From assembly GCF_003944765.1 (NCBI RefSeq), contig NZ_RWIU01000001.1, forward strand, positions 868,001 to 932,000: a stretch of 64,000 nucleotides of DNA. Direction: 5' to 3'. Within the stretch, counting starts at the first letter, position 1; each line of letters opens with the position of its first letter. Positions 50,154 to 58,924 of the stretch are shown piece by piece. A program made the translations under genes and the position numbers. This DNA is from Hymenobacter perfusus. GTDB lineage: Bacteria; Bacteroidota; Bacteroidia; Cytophagales; Hymenobacteraceae. Below the pieces are notes generated by a model. That model was given only the letters and a program-made list of their open reading frames with translations, was not told the origin of the DNA and did not search any database.

Positions 50154-50621
50154 ATGGGTAGATCACAAGCCACCTTCGGCAAGAGGGAAAACGAAAAGAA
50201 ACGGCTGAAAAAACGCCAGGACAAGGAAGAGAAGAAGGAAGAGCGCCAGGCCAACGCCAAGAAAGGCCAGGGCCTCGACGAGATGCTCGCCTACGTGGAT
50301 GAGAATGGCAACATCTCCTCTACTCCGCCCGATCCGAAGAAGAAGAAAGACATTGCGGTGGAGGATATCCGCATCGGTGCCATCCGTCAGGAGGACATGG
50401 AGCAGGAAGACCCCATCCGCAAAGGCACCGTTACGTTCTTCAACGAATCGAAGGGCTACGGCTTTATCAAGGACCAGATAACCGGGGAAAGCGTGTTCGT
50501 ACACGTCAACCAAGTGCAGACTTCGGCTCCGCTCAAGGAAAACGACAAAGTGACCTTTGAGGTGGAAATGGGCCAGAAAGGTCCTAGCGCCGTAGGCGTA
50601 AAGCTGGCCGTGGCCGTATAG
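50154..50621 (+). CDS. Cold-shock domain protein with basic N-terminal extension
   Basis: 155 residues. The first ~75 residues form a highly charged coiled stretch (GRSQATFGKRENEKKRLKKRQDKEEKKEERQANAKKGQ). The cold-shock domain (about 88-155) has KGTVTFFNESKGYGFIKDQITGESVFVHVNQ with the RNP1 KGYGFI and RNP2 VFVHV motifs. It binds single-stranded RNA or DNA and probably acts as an RNA chaperone. This fused arrangement is common in Bacteroidota. The gene has its own long leader and a strong terminator. Confidence 0.9.
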   Translation: MGRSQATFGKRENEKKRLKKRQDKEEKKEERQANAKKGQGLDEMLAYVDENGNISSTPPDPKKKKDIAVEDIRIGAIRQEDMEQEDPIRKGTVTFFNESKGYGFIKDQITGESVFVHVNQVQTSAPLKENDKVTFEVEMGQKGPSAVGVKLAVAV

Positions 50622-50646
50622 CCTCGCAGCAGCATTTCTCAAGCTC

Positions 50647-50686
50647 AAAAACGCCAGCTACTCTCGCAGTAGCTGGCGTTTTTTTG
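50647..50686 (+). terminator. Terminator of the cold-shock gene
   Basis: The stem AAAAACGCCAGCTACT/AGTAGCTGGCGTTTTT around CTCGC is followed by TT. Confidence 0.9.
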
Positions 50687-50929
50687 TGGGCGGGTGCCTG
50701 TTGAGAATAAGTAGCTGTGCCCAGCCCAGGTCCACCGATATGCTAGTCATTGGCAACTTTAATTTTGATAACCCAGGGCGGGATGTAGCCCAGATCAGTT
50801 CCCTGAATTTGGTGGTGGCATTGTGAGGCTGCTCTACGAATAGAAGCGCAGGGAATAGCGACTAGTGCGAGGGGGGCACTTTCCGGTAAACCCGTATTTT
50901 GCGCTCCATTGAGTTTATTGTTTTATTCT
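50687..50929. other. Intergenic region upstream of the MIDAS protein gene
   Basis: No gene is supported. TATTTTG at 50895-50901 resembles a shortened -7 box 28 bases upstream of the ATG at 50930. No repeat recognised. Confidence 0.35.
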
Positions 50930-52606
50930 ATGCGTTCCGTACTTCTTCGGGCTTCCCTTTGTGGCCTCCTGTTTCTCTTGCTCTCCGGCATTGCCACGGC
51001 CCAGACGGTCCCGCCCGATCCGGAGCTGACCGCTTTCTACGACCAGCTGAACGCCTACCGCACGGCCCGCTACCAGCCCTTGCCCGATCTGCAGGCCCTG
51101 CAGCTACCGTCCACATTTTCGGGGGCCGAGCTGAAGGCCTTGCGGTTGCAGGACCGCCACATTGTGCGCATTGATTTGGTATACACGGCCTTCCGGCTCA
51201 ACCCCACCTTCAACCAGCGCCAACTCAACCTCAGCCGCATCCGAAACCTGGCCGCCGCCGTGCCGGGGCTGCTGCAGGACGAGTCGGTGACGTGGACGCT
51301 GGTGGAGCAGACGGGCTGCAACAGCCCCAGTGAGTGCCAGCCGTTTTTCCACGGGTTTGTGGTGTACGTGGCCCCGCACGCCACCGCCGCCACCAGCCGC
51401 GCCGACCTTGACAGCCTCACCCGCAAGCTGCGCCTGTTGGAGAAGAAGCGCCCCAAAGCCAGCAAGAAAGCGCAGGGCAAAAAGGTGGCCTGCAACCTGC
51501 CCGGCTCCCGCTACACCAACCGCCAGATGGCCCGCAGCCTGCGCCGCCTCTACAAATGCCCTGAGCGTGAAGCGCAGCTGGTGAAGTTTCAGCTGACGGT
51601 GGATGCCCGCGGCACCATCCGGACGGTGAAGGTGCTACCCACCGCCCGGCCCGTGTGCGTGGCGGAGCTGGAAGAGGCCATCCGCAAAAGCGTAGCCTTC
51701 ACCTCCGGCTTCCCCATCGACCGGAAGATGTTTCCGTTCATTGCCAAAGGGGCCATCCGGCTACCTATTGGGCCACTGCAGCTGCTGGGCGAGGCCGATA
51801 TGGGCTTCACCAGCTTCGCCCTGCCCGATTCGGCGGCCCGGCTGTACCGGGTGTTTCTGAAAAAGAAGAACAAGCAGCATAAAAACGACTACTGCGAGGC
51901 TCGCATCACCAAGAAAGGCGAGCTGCTGGCCGCCGCCGATACCGCCGACACTGAGGAAATGCCCCTACCCGCCGATGCTAACGTGGTCAGCCGCGTACTG
52001 CAGCGCCACCCCGAGTGGAGCAAGGAAGTGGTGGTGACCGACGTGACGGGCAGCATGTTCCCCTACACCTACGATCTGCTGGCCTGGCTGCAGCTCAGCG
52101 CCCTCGAAGACGAGAAAACCTTCGTGTTCTTCAACGACGGCAACGACCAGCCTGACAAAGACAAGCGCGCGGGCAAAACCGGCGGCCTCTACCACGTGAA
52201 AACCGACAGCTACGAGGCCATCAAGAACAAGCTCATCGAAACCATGAAAGCCGGCGGCGGCGGCGACGCGCCCGAAAACGACGCCGAAGCCCTGCTCTAC
52301 GCCCAAAAGCTGGCCGCCGCCCCCGACTCGGCCGAGCTCATCCTGATAGCCGACAACTACACCTTCCCTCGCGACGCCAAACTCCTCAAAAACACCACCG
52401 CCCACGTCCGCATCATTCTCTGCGGCGTGCGCGACTACATCAACCCCAAGTACCTCGCCCTGGCCCGTAAGCACGGCTTCAGCCTCCACACCATCGAGGG
52501 CGACATCATGGACCTGAGCAAGCTGCTGGAAGGCGAAACCATCACCATCCAGGGCCAGCAGTACCAGGTGACGAAGGATGGGTTTAAGCTGGTGCAGAAG
52601 ACCTGA
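50930..52606 (+). CDS. Exported protein with TonB-like and MIDAS (VWA-type) segments
   Basis: 558 residues from the ATG at 50930 (signal peptide MRSVLLRASLCGLLFLLLSGIATAQ); a TTG at 50909 is rejected. Residues ~215-275 resemble a TonB-C-like fold (LVKFQLTVDARGTIRTVKVLP...CVAELEEAIRKSVAFTSGFP). Residues ~360-540 form a VWA-type fold with the MIDAS motif VVVTDVTGSMFPYTYDLLAWLQL, and downstream DNYTF and HVRIILCGVRDYINPKYLALARKHG. The region between is Lys-rich. This could be a divalent-metal-binding adhesion or ligand-binding module linked to the envelope. No family name is certain. It may sense or bind a peptide. Confidence 0.65.
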   Translation: MRSVLLRASLCGLLFLLLSGIATAQTVPPDPELTAFYDQLNAYRTARYQPLPDLQALQLPSTFSGAELKALRLQDRHIVRIDLVYTAFRLNPTFNQRQLNLSRIRNLAAAVPGLLQDESVTWTLVEQTGCNSPSECQPFFHGFVVYVAPHATAATSRADLDSLTRKLRLLEKKRPKASKKAQGKKVACNLPGSRYTNRQMARSLRRLYKCPEREAQLVKFQLTVDARGTIRTVKVLPTARPVCVAELEEAIRKSVAFTSGFPIDRKMFPFIAKGAIRLPIGPLQLLGEADMGFTSFALPDSAARLYRVFLKKKNKQHKNDYCEARITKKGELLAAADTADTEEMPLPADANVVSRVLQRHPEWSKEVVVTDVTGSMFPYTYDLLAWLQLSALEDEKTFVFFNDGNDQPDKDKRAGKTGGLYHVKTDSYEAIKNKLIETMKAGGGGDAPENDAEALLYAQKLAAAPDSAELILIADNYTFPRDAKLLKNTTAHVRIILCGVRDYINPKYLALARKHGFSLHTIEGDIMDLSKLLEGETITIQGQQYQVTKDGFKLVQKT

Positions 52607-52723
52607 TTGACCGCCCTCCTTTTTTGCATTCCAACGCATTTGATTACCCTTCCCGGGCATCTTGCTACCAGCAACCGGGCAACGTGCTTTCCTTTCTTCT
52701 CTTTTCACTTTACGCTACCCACT

Positions 52724-53482
52724 ATGTCAGAGCAGGAAATCGAACCAGAGAATTCGTCTTCTGGGGCACCCATTTACCGCTATGAAAATGTAGAACCTGA
52801 GCCGTTCAGCCTAGCATCCGGCGACGATCAATCAATTGAGGCTATTTCGAGGCACATCGAACAGCACATTGGCCCTGTTACCGGGGTATTCCACGAGCTT
52901 ATCTCAGACAAAGTGCACCTCGACGTGCATATCGTGGCTCCTACCAAGGATTTTCCCTTTTACACCTTGGTTACGTCCGGCATGAGCGACTTGCCTATGA
53001 CTGTGCCCGCTGATGCAGAAAGCTCCGCGTACGCGGAACTGTGCATTCTCCTTCCCAGTACCTGGCCTCTGTCAGATGTTGGGCAGGCAGACTCTACCCC
53101 AACGGACGAAGCGTACTGGCCCATTGGCTGGATGAAGTTTATTGCCCGTTTTCCGCACGAATACCACACGTGGCTGGGGTCCGGCCACACCATCCCGAAC
53201 GGGGAACAAGCCGAGCCTTACGCCGCTGACACGAAGCTGGGATGCATGCTGCTACTGCCTTCTATCAGCTTACCGGAGGAGTTCCGGGAACTGCGCGTGA
53301 CAGACGAAAAAACCATCCACTTCTACTGCTTGTACCCCATTTACAAGGAAGAGATGGAGCTAAAAATGAAGAAGGGCGTCGATGCGTTGCTCGACAAGTT
53401 CGATGAAGTCGGTATTTCCGACGTGATAGACGTAGCCCGTCCCAACGTGGCCAAGAAGAAAGGTTTCTTGGGTTTATGGTAG
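52724..53482 (+). CDS. Suppressor-of-fused (SUFU) domain protein
   Basis: 252 residues from the ATG at 52724, where the family start MSEQEIEPENSS lies; an upstream ATG-like frame to 52607 is not needed. The SUFU domain (about 30-200) has AISRHIEQHIGPVTGVFHELISDKVHLDVHIVAPTKDFPFYTLVTSGMSDLPM, YAELCILLPSTWPL, and WPIGWMKFIARFPHEYHTWLGSGHTIPN. Bacterial SUFU proteins are often predicted immunity proteins of polymorphic toxin systems. No toxin is visible here. Composition appears less GC-rich than neighbours. Confidence 0.82.
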   Translation: MSEQEIEPENSSSGAPIYRYENVEPEPFSLASGDDQSIEAISRHIEQHIGPVTGVFHELISDKVHLDVHIVAPTKDFPFYTLVTSGMSDLPMTVPADAESSAYAELCILLPSTWPLSDVGQADSTPTDEAYWPIGWMKFIARFPHEYHTWLGSGHTIPNGEQAEPYAADTKLGCMLLLPSISLPEEFRELRVTDEKTIHFYCLYPIYKEEMELKMKKGVDALLDKFDEVGISDVIDVARPNVAKKKGFLGLW

Positions 53483-53546
53483 CTGGCCACGCGCTCCAAT
53501 AATGAAAAAGCGACGGCAGCTCCTGAGGGTTGCCGCCACGTACCCG

Positions 53547-53681
53547 CGCCCTCGCTCGGCTGTGCCGAGTGAGCCTTACGCCTAAAGGGCTATGCCCCGA
53601 ATCCGTCCACGCTACCGGCGCAGAGTTAGCAGACGCGCGCAGCATAGCTGCTGGGGCGTAGGGCACAGCCGAGCGAGGGCG
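53547..53681. repeat. 20-bp inverted repeat around a 95-base loop
   Basis: CGCCCTCGCTCGGCTGTGCC at 53547-53566 is exactly complementary to 53662-53681. The loop contains further matching pieces (TTACGCC and GGCGTAG). The pair sits between the SUFU protein and a small lipoprotein. No transposase is nearby; it could be a degenerate mobile element or a structured RNA. Confidence 0.7.
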
Positions 53682-53706
53682 AGGGACGGAATGAATTTAA
53701 CAACCT

Positions 53707-54198
53707 ATGAAACTACCATTTCTATTATTGCTGCTTTGCATTGGCGCCTGCTCGCCGCAAGACGACTCTACTGCCTCTGCAAATCTTCCGGGCCCGGATA
53801 ATCGCCCTTCACTGCCCAAGTCACTTCCTGCACACATGCCTACCTACGCCGAAAACCTGAACGCCATTAAAAACGCTTATCCGTTCGCTGCCTGGCGCGC
53901 CTCCTACCACGATGGCCTAGAGCAGTATACACAGGAGAACTGCGACGCGGCCCAGCACATCTTCGATACCCTCATTACCGACCTCATAGCGGGTGGTGAG
54001 CAGGCCTCCGAGAAACAGAAAGTCGCCTTATTCCAGAAGGCCATTGAGGCGACGAATGAGCTTCCGGAAGACATGATAGAAACCGGCGAACGGGAACAGC
54101 TGTGCGAACTGACCAACACCATCACGCTTGCTTGCGGCCTGCAGCCCGAGAAATACAGCGACGGCGAAGGGCTGGCGTCGGAATGGCGGGAATGGTAA
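53707..54198 (+). CDS. Small lipoprotein of unknown function
   Basis: 163 residues. The lipoprotein signal is MKLPFLLLLLCIGA|C. A Ser/Pro linker runs to about residue 45. The rest is a helical domain: YAENLNAIKNAYPFAAWRASYHDGLEQYTQENCDAAQHIFDTLITDLIAGGEQASEKQKVALFQKAIEATNELPED. I do not recognise a family. The position after the SUFU protein and an inverted repeat could make it part of an accessory island, possibly immunity-related, but nothing in the sequence proves this. Confidence 0.6.
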   Translation: MKLPFLLLLLCIGACSPQDDSTASANLPGPDNRPSLPKSLPAHMPTYAENLNAIKNAYPFAAWRASYHDGLEQYTQENCDAAQHIFDTLITDLIAGGEQASEKQKVALFQKAIEATNELPEDMIETGEREQLCELTNTITLACGLQPEKYSDGEGLASEWREW

Positions 54199-54237
54199 CC
54201 TCTGTTAGCGCAGAAGCAGCTTTCTCACCTGGTGCCG

Positions 54238-55509
54238 TCATCGGCGGGCCGGCGCTTGTAACCGTTGCAGTGAGCTTGCCAGTGCTGTATCGGTAGTACC
54301 CTGGGTGTCTGGCGCAATACGTTCAGTGGGCACGAAGTTTTCCCGTGGCTGCCCGTTTACGTGGTAGAGCCGCTCGGTGGGGATGTTGAAGCCGAAAGTG
54401 GAATTAGGCAGCCGAAATGAGTTGATGGCCCCGTTGAGACGGGCCATTTCAGTGCCCATAATGGTAGCGCGCCCCAACGCATCGAACCCGATGGTGATGC
54501 CTTCACCCATGCTGCTCGTCCAGGGGCCTACCAATACCACTAAGGGCCGCGTGTACGGCCGGGGGCGGGGTGAAACGATTTCCAAGGTGCTGCGCCGGAT
54601 GCCGAACTGCCGTTCCTCGGCCGGAAACTCGTGGCGCTGGTAAGGCTGCTCCTGCGTGATAAAGCGGCCCATGATGGCGCGGGCCACGGTGGTGTTGCCG
54701 CCGCTGGGTGTATCGCGCAAATCCAGGATGAGGCCGGTGGTGCCCGCCAGCGCGTCGAGCGTACTGTCGAAGGCGGCAATGAGGCGGTTATTGCCCAGGC
54801 TGTTGTTGATGCGGATGTAGCCTACGGTGCCTAGCTGCCGGCTTTCCAGCAGCCCCGCGTACTGTATATGCTCCAGCTGGGCGGTGGGCGCATCCGGATA
54901 CAGTTGCCGCAGCCGGCCCTGGGCGCGCACGGTAAGCTGGCGCGGAGTGCGGTGGTCACCGGCCAGGGCCAGATTCAGGGCCAGGGTACGGGCGGCATCA
55001 TCCACGGTTTTCAGGCTGCGACCCAGCAGGGGCAGCAGAGCCTGGGCCACGGGCACCTCGTTGATGCGCACTATTTCCATGCCCGGCCGCAGCCCTACCC
55101 GCTCAGCCCCGAAGCCCGGACGCACGGCTACCACCACGGGTTTTCCCTGCTCGAACTGCGCCCACACATCGGTGCCAGTGGGAACCAGGCGGCGGGAATC
55201 GGGCAGGTTGGTGGATAGGCCGGCGTGATTGTCGTAGAGCTCGTTGAGGGCGTTTTCCAGCAGCCGCACAAACTGCGCCCGGGTGCTCACACCAGCCACC
55301 TGGGCACCGTACAGCTCCCGCACCCGGGCCCAGTCGGTCTGCTTTTTATCAAAGTAGCAATAGTTCTCGTTGATGGTGGTCCAGAAGTAATCGAAATCCT
55401 GCCAGCACTGCGCGGGGGTAAGGGTAGGCGTGAGCGTGGCCTGCGCACATAGCGCGCCGGGCAGCAACAGCAACAGCAGCCAGCACATGAAACGGACTAG
55501 TCTAGTCAT
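54238..55509 (-). CDS. S41-family (C-terminal processing type) peptidase
   Basis: 423 residues. The signal peptide is MTRLVRFMCWLLLLLLPGALCAQ. A region near 125-160 resembles a PDZ domain (PVVVAVRPGFGAERVGLRPGMEIVRINEVPVAQALL). The peptidase core has TVGYIRINNSLGNNRLIAAFDSTLDALAGTTGLILDLRDTPSGGNTTVA, then VVLVGPWTSSMGEGITIGFDALGRATIMGTEMA with the catalytic Ser in SSMGEG. It should cleave proteins in the periplasm or at the surface. The active-site Lys position is less certain. Single gene. Confidence 0.85.
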   Translation of the reverse strand: MTRLVRFMCWLLLLLLPGALCAQATLTPTLTPAQCWQDFDYFWTTINENYCYFDKKQTDWARVRELYGAQVAGVSTRAQFVRLLENALNELYDNHAGLSTNLPDSRRLVPTGTDVWAQFEQGKPVVVAVRPGFGAERVGLRPGMEIVRINEVPVAQALLPLLGRSLKTVDDAARTLALNLALAGDHRTPRQLTVRAQGRLRQLYPDAPTAQLEHIQYAGLLESRQLGTVGYIRINNSLGNNRLIAAFDSTLDALAGTTGLILDLRDTPSGGNTTVARAIMGRFITQEQPYQRHEFPAEERQFGIRRSTLEIVSPRPRPYTRPLVVLVGPWTSSMGEGITIGFDALGRATIMGTEMARLNGAINSFRLPNSTFGFNIPTERLYHVNGQPRENFVPTERIAPDTQGTTDTALASSLQRLQAPARR

Positions 55510-55812
55510 AGAAATAGACGCCAGTGGCTGTTTGAGCTAGGGATATGCAAAGAAGTATAGTGGCAGCCCGTTGCCGAATGCTACCTACCAGCAACGCTAA
55601 GCTAAGGCGGAGACGCAAATATGCGTTTCTACCGTTGGTTCTTTCTCGCCTACACCAGCGGCTGAGGCTTCGGGAGCTGTAGTAGCCGTCTGGCCCTCCC
55701 TTTTTGGAGCGGGAAAAGGCTGAGAAGGAATTTTTCGCGGCTGGTATTCTCTCTTAAAATATCCTCAGCCTGCACCAGCCCGTAAAAGACTCCGTACCAT
55801 TCAACCAACTGT
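55510..55812. other. Intergenic region with a REP-like fragment
   Basis: No gene is supported. At 55609-55633 the sequence GGAGACGCAAATATGCGTTTCTAC folds as a small hairpin (GAGACGCA/TGCGTTTC). It resembles the GAGACGCG...CGCGTCTC unit of element F and is probably a related, decayed REP. The leader of the LURP-one-like gene also lies here. Confidence 0.45.
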
Positions 55813-56463
55813 ATGGATTCTTCCCAGTTGCTTAACCGCCATGCGTACTTCATTCGGGAACACATTGGCTTCCTGAAGCTCAAGGACACCTTCGACATCC
55901 TCGACGCCGAAACACAGGAACATCTGGGCTACGCCACCGAGGAAAACCCGGCCTGGATTAACTGGACCCGCTTGCTGCTGCAAAAACACCGCATGCCCAC
56001 CACGGTAGTGGTGCGACGCCTTTCCGACAACGTCGTACTGCTGCGCCTGAAGCGGGGCTGGCGCTTTTTTCGCTCCCGCATTGAGGTATTCGGCAGCGAA
56101 AACGAGCTGCTTGGGTACTTCGAAAGCAAGATTCTGACCCTGGGTGGCGGATTTCACGTGTATAACGCCCACGGTGTGCGGGTGGCCGACATCAAAGGCA
56201 ACTGGATTGGCTGGGACTTCCGCTTTCTGAATGCGGCCGGCCAGGAGTTGGGGCTGGTGACCAAGAAGTGGGCCGGCGTGGGCCGGGAGCTGTTCACCAC
56301 CGCCGACAACTACCTGATTTCCCTCTCCGACCGGGGCACTCAGCAGCCCGCCACTGCCGCCCTGCTGCTGGCCGCCGGCCTAGCCATCGACACGCTCTAC
56401 AAGGAAACCTGCAGCCAGGCCACCGGCACCCTCAACCAGGATTTCACCTACACGCCGGGTTAG
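55813..56463 (+). CDS. LURP-one/scramblase-like (Tubby-C2-fold) protein, copy 2
   Basis: 216 residues, a paralogue of the gene at 27861. Shared landmarks are LNRHAYFIREHIGFLKLKDTFDILDAETQEHLGYATEENP, FHVYNAHGVRVADIKGNWIGWDFRFLNAAGQELG and LVTKKWAGVGRELFTTADNYLISLSD. The protein has a longer C-terminal tail (TLNQDFTYTPG). The two copies differ in loops but share the core blocks, so they arose by duplication. The role is unknown. The hydroxyisourate hydrolase follows after 73 bases. Confidence 0.75.
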   Translation: MDSSQLLNRHAYFIREHIGFLKLKDTFDILDAETQEHLGYATEENPAWINWTRLLLQKHRMPTTVVVRRLSDNVVLLRLKRGWRFFRSRIEVFGSENELLGYFESKILTLGGGFHVYNAHGVRVADIKGNWIGWDFRFLNAAGQELGLVTKKWAGVGRELFTTADNYLISLSDRGTQQPATAALLLAAGLAIDTLYKETCSQATGTLNQDFTYTPG

Positions 56464-56536
56464 GATATGCAACCAGGCACATACCCGGCGCATCGTGCGG
56501 AGCTTGCATCACTTTCTTTCTCACCTTTTCCAATCC

Positions 56537-56953
56537 ATGAAAACCCTCCTCATTTGCTTGCTGAGTCTGTTGCCCCTGCTGGGTCTGGCCCAAGCCACAC
56601 CGAATAAAAACCAGCTCAGCACCCACATTCTCGACATCAGCACCGGCCAGCCGGCCCCCGGCGTCACGGTGACGTTGCACCGCTACAACGCCGCCCAGAA
56701 AACCTGGACCACCGTGGCCGAGAAGAAAACCGACGCCGCCGGCCGCATCCCCGATTTTCTGCCTTCAGCCAGTGCCGCCGGCACGCCCGGCACCTACAGG
56801 CTCACCTTCCTCACCCAGCCCTATTTCGAGAGCAAGAAGCAACAGTCGTTCTACCCCTTCATTGAGGTGGTATTCGAGATTAAGGATGGCGCGCACTACC
56901 ACGTACCCATCACCCTTTCGCCCTACGGCTACTCCACCTACCGCGGCAGCTGA
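56537..56953 (+). CDS. uraH: 5-hydroxyisourate hydrolase (transthyretin-like), exported
   Basis: 138 residues from the ATG at 56537 (signal peptide MKTLLICLLSLLPLLGLAQA); the longer frame to 56495 is rejected. The mature sequence has the diagnostic N-terminal block LSTHILDISTGQPAPGVTVTLHR with His, the Arg in KKTDAAGRI, HYHVPITLSPYGYS with His, and the C-terminal tetrapeptide YRGS. It converts 5-hydroxyisourate, the product of urate oxidation, to OHCU. No other uricolysis gene is in the window, so its pathway partners are elsewhere. Confidence 0.92.
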   Translation: MKTLLICLLSLLPLLGLAQATPNKNQLSTHILDISTGQPAPGVTVTLHRYNAAQKTWTTVAEKKTDAAGRIPDFLPSASAAGTPGTYRLTFLTQPYFESKKQQSFYPFIEVVFEIKDGAHYHVPITLSPYGYSTYRGS

Positions 56954-56980
56954 GGCCCGGCCGGTTGTATCTGTAACGCA

Positions 56981-57016
56981 AAATCGGCGGCAGCTCCCGG
57001 GAGCTGCCGCCGATTT
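56981..57016. terminator. Perfect 36-bp palindromic hairpin
   Basis: The palindrome AAATCGGCGGCAGCTCCCGG and its mirror run 56981-57016 and are followed by ATTTT. It serves as terminator for the hydrolase and may also end the opposite gene. Confidence 0.82.
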
Positions 57017-57038
57017 ATTTTCCGTCAAAATTTTGGCA

Positions 57039-57407
57039 TTAACCCAAATTCCAGGTTTTCCGGACATCCGTCCAACGCAAGCCAGCCCACTCAGGCATTT
57101 CCCCTTCGCAAAAGCCACCTTTTTGGGAAAACACCCATTGAAGTGTACCAGCGAGATAGGGCGCCCGTTTGCTGAAAGGATCATACCCGATGATGTAAGC
57201 TGGCACATCCTTGTCTGTAGATACAATTACCAACTTCATTGGTACAGACAGTGCCCTAATCTGCCACATGGTAGAACCCTCGCTGCCTCCAGGATGGGTA
57301 TCAAATTCAATGAGCAGTCCTGATACTGTTATCAAGTCGTTGACTACTTCATCTATAGCAGGTGCCTGACGCGCAAACGTAAATTCCTGTACTATCGGGG
57401 CTGCCAT
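57039..57407 (-). CDS. Hypothetical 122-residue protein
   Basis: An intact frame from ATG 57407 with no signal peptide. It looks folded, with alternating strands and helices (AAPIVQEFTFARQAPAIDEVVNDLITVSGLLIEFDT, IRALSVPMKLVIVSTDKDVPAYIIGYDPF, YLAGTLQWVFSQKGG). I recognise no family. The region appears lower in GC than its neighbours, which may mean later acquisition. Both ends are fixed by hairpins (56981-57016 and 57454-57494), which supports a real gene. A cytoplasmic small-domain protein is all that can be said. Confidence 0.55.
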   Translation of the reverse strand: MAAPIVQEFTFARQAPAIDEVVNDLITVSGLLIEFDTHPGGSEGSTMWQIRALSVPMKLVIVSTDKDVPAYIIGYDPFSKRAPYLAGTLQWVFSQKGGFCEGEMPEWAGLRWTDVRKTWNLG

Positions 57408-57453
57408 AACTGCTGAAAGAGTTAAGCCGAATCAACCTTGGATTCGCGCCAAT

Positions 57454-57494
57454 AAAAATGGCTGTTAATCCGGGAAGGACCAACAGCCATTTTC
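57454..57494 (-). terminator. Terminator of the dihydrolipoyl dehydrogenase gene
   Basis: The stem AAAATGGCTGTT/AACAGCCATTTT encloses a 15-nt loop, 24 bases past the stop codon on the minus strand. Confidence 0.75.
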
Positions 57495-57517
57495 AGGTTA
57501 CAGCGTTATACGCCCTT

Positions 57518-58924
57518 CTACATATGAATCGCGCGGTTCTCGGTAGCGGCGAGGCAGGCTTCTTTCATGGCTTCGGCGTAGGTGGGGTGGGCGTGGCTCA
57601 TGCGGGCCACGTCCTCGGCGGAGGCGCGGAACTCCATGGCCGTTACGGCTTCGGCAATGAGGTCGGCGATGCGGGGGCCAATCATGTGGACGCCCAGGAT
57701 TTCGTCGGTTTCCTTGTCGGCCAGCACTTTCACGAAGCCGTCGAGGTCCATGGAGGCGCGGGCGCGGCCCGAGGCGCGGAACGGGAACGAGCCGGTTTTG
57801 TAGGCCTTGCCCTGCTCCTTGAGCTGCTCCTCGGTGTAGCCCACGGCGGCCACTTCGGGCCAGGTGTACACCACGCCGGGGATGAGCAGGTAGTTGATGT
57901 GCGGCTTCTGGCCGGCAATGGTTTCGGCCACGAACACGCCTTCTTCCTCGGCCTTGTGGGCCAGCATGGCACCCCGAATCACGTCGCCGATGGCGTAGAT
58001 GCCGGGCACGGAGGTTTGCAGGTGCTCATCGACCTTGATGCGGCCGCGCTCTTCCATCTGCACGCCGGCGGCTTCCAAGTTGAGGCCCGCCGTGAAGGGC
58101 GAGCGGCCCACGGCCACCAAGCAGTAGTCGCCCTCAAACTTCACTTCCTCGCCCTTGGGGTTGGTTGCGGTTACGGTCACGGCATCACCCTCGCGGGTGG
58201 CGCCGGTTACCTTGTGGCTCAGGAAAAACTCGATGCCGATTTTGCCCAGCACGCGCTTGAGTTCCTTGCCCAGGCCGCGGTCCATGGTGGGAACCAGCGA
58301 ATCCAGGAACTCCACCACCGATACTTTCGCGCCGAGGCGGGCGTACACGGAGGCCATTTCCAGCCCGATAACGCCGCCGCCAATCACAATCATGTGCTTG
58401 GGCACTTCGCGGATGTTCAGGGCCTCGGTGCTGGTGATGATGCGCTCCTTGTCCTGGCCGATGAAGGGCAGCACGGTGGGCTTGGAGCCGGTGGCAATGA
58501 TGACGTTCTTCGTCTCAATCTGCTGGGCCTCGCCGCCGCCGGTGGGCGCAATGCTGATGTGGTTCTTATCGACAAACGAACCGACGCCGTGGATGACGTC
58601 GATTTTGTTTTTCTTCATCAGGAACTGAATCCCATCGGTATTGGCCTTCACAACACCGTTTTTACGGTCGATGAGCTGGTTCATGTTGATCTGCAGGTCG
58701 CTCAGCTCAATGCCGTGCTCCTTGAAGGTGTGGGCCGCGTTGTGGTAGTGCTCGGTGCTGTCGAGCAGGGCCTTGCTGGGGATGCAGCCCACGTTGAGGC
58801 AGGTGCCGCCCAGGGTGTCGTACTTCTCGATGAGGGCCGTTTTGAGGCCTAACTGGGAGCAGCGGATGGCCGCCACATAACCGCCGGGGCCGGAGCCGAT
58901 AACGGTAACGTCGTATTGGTTCAT
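57518..58924 (-). CDS. lpdA: Dihydrolipoyl dehydrogenase (E3)
   Basis: 468 residues. The FAD motif is VTVIGSGPGGYVAAIRCSQLG. The redox-active disulfide is in YDTLGGTCLNVGCIPSKALLD, the NAD motif in MIVIGGGVIGLEMASVYARLGAKVSVVE, and the catalytic His/Glu pair in HAHPTYAEAMKEA near the C-terminus. It reoxidises dihydrolipoamide in the pyruvate, 2-oxoglutarate or branched-chain complexes and in glycine cleavage. No E1 or E2 gene is nearby, so it probably serves several complexes from one site. The start is the ATG at 58924. Confidence 0.97.
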   Translation of the reverse strand: MNQYDVTVIGSGPGGYVAAIRCSQLGLKTALIEKYDTLGGTCLNVGCIPSKALLDSTEHYHNAAHTFKEHGIELSDLQINMNQLIDRKNGVVKANTDGIQFLMKKNKIDVIHGVGSFVDKNHISIAPTGGGEAQQIETKNVIIATGSKPTVLPFIGQDKERIITSTEALNIREVPKHMIVIGGGVIGLEMASVYARLGAKVSVVEFLDSLVPTMDRGLGKELKRVLGKIGIEFFLSHKVTGATREGDAVTVTATNPKGEEVKFEGDYCLVAVGRSPFTAGLNLEAAGVQMEERGRIKVDEHLQTSVPGIYAIGDVIRGAMLAHKAEEEGVFVAETIAGQKPHINYLLIPGVVYTWPEVAAVGYTEEQLKEQGKAYKTGSFPFRASGRARASMDLDGFVKVLADKETDEILGVHMIGPRIADLIAEAVTAMEFRASAEDVARMSHAHPTYAEAMKEACLAATENRAIHM

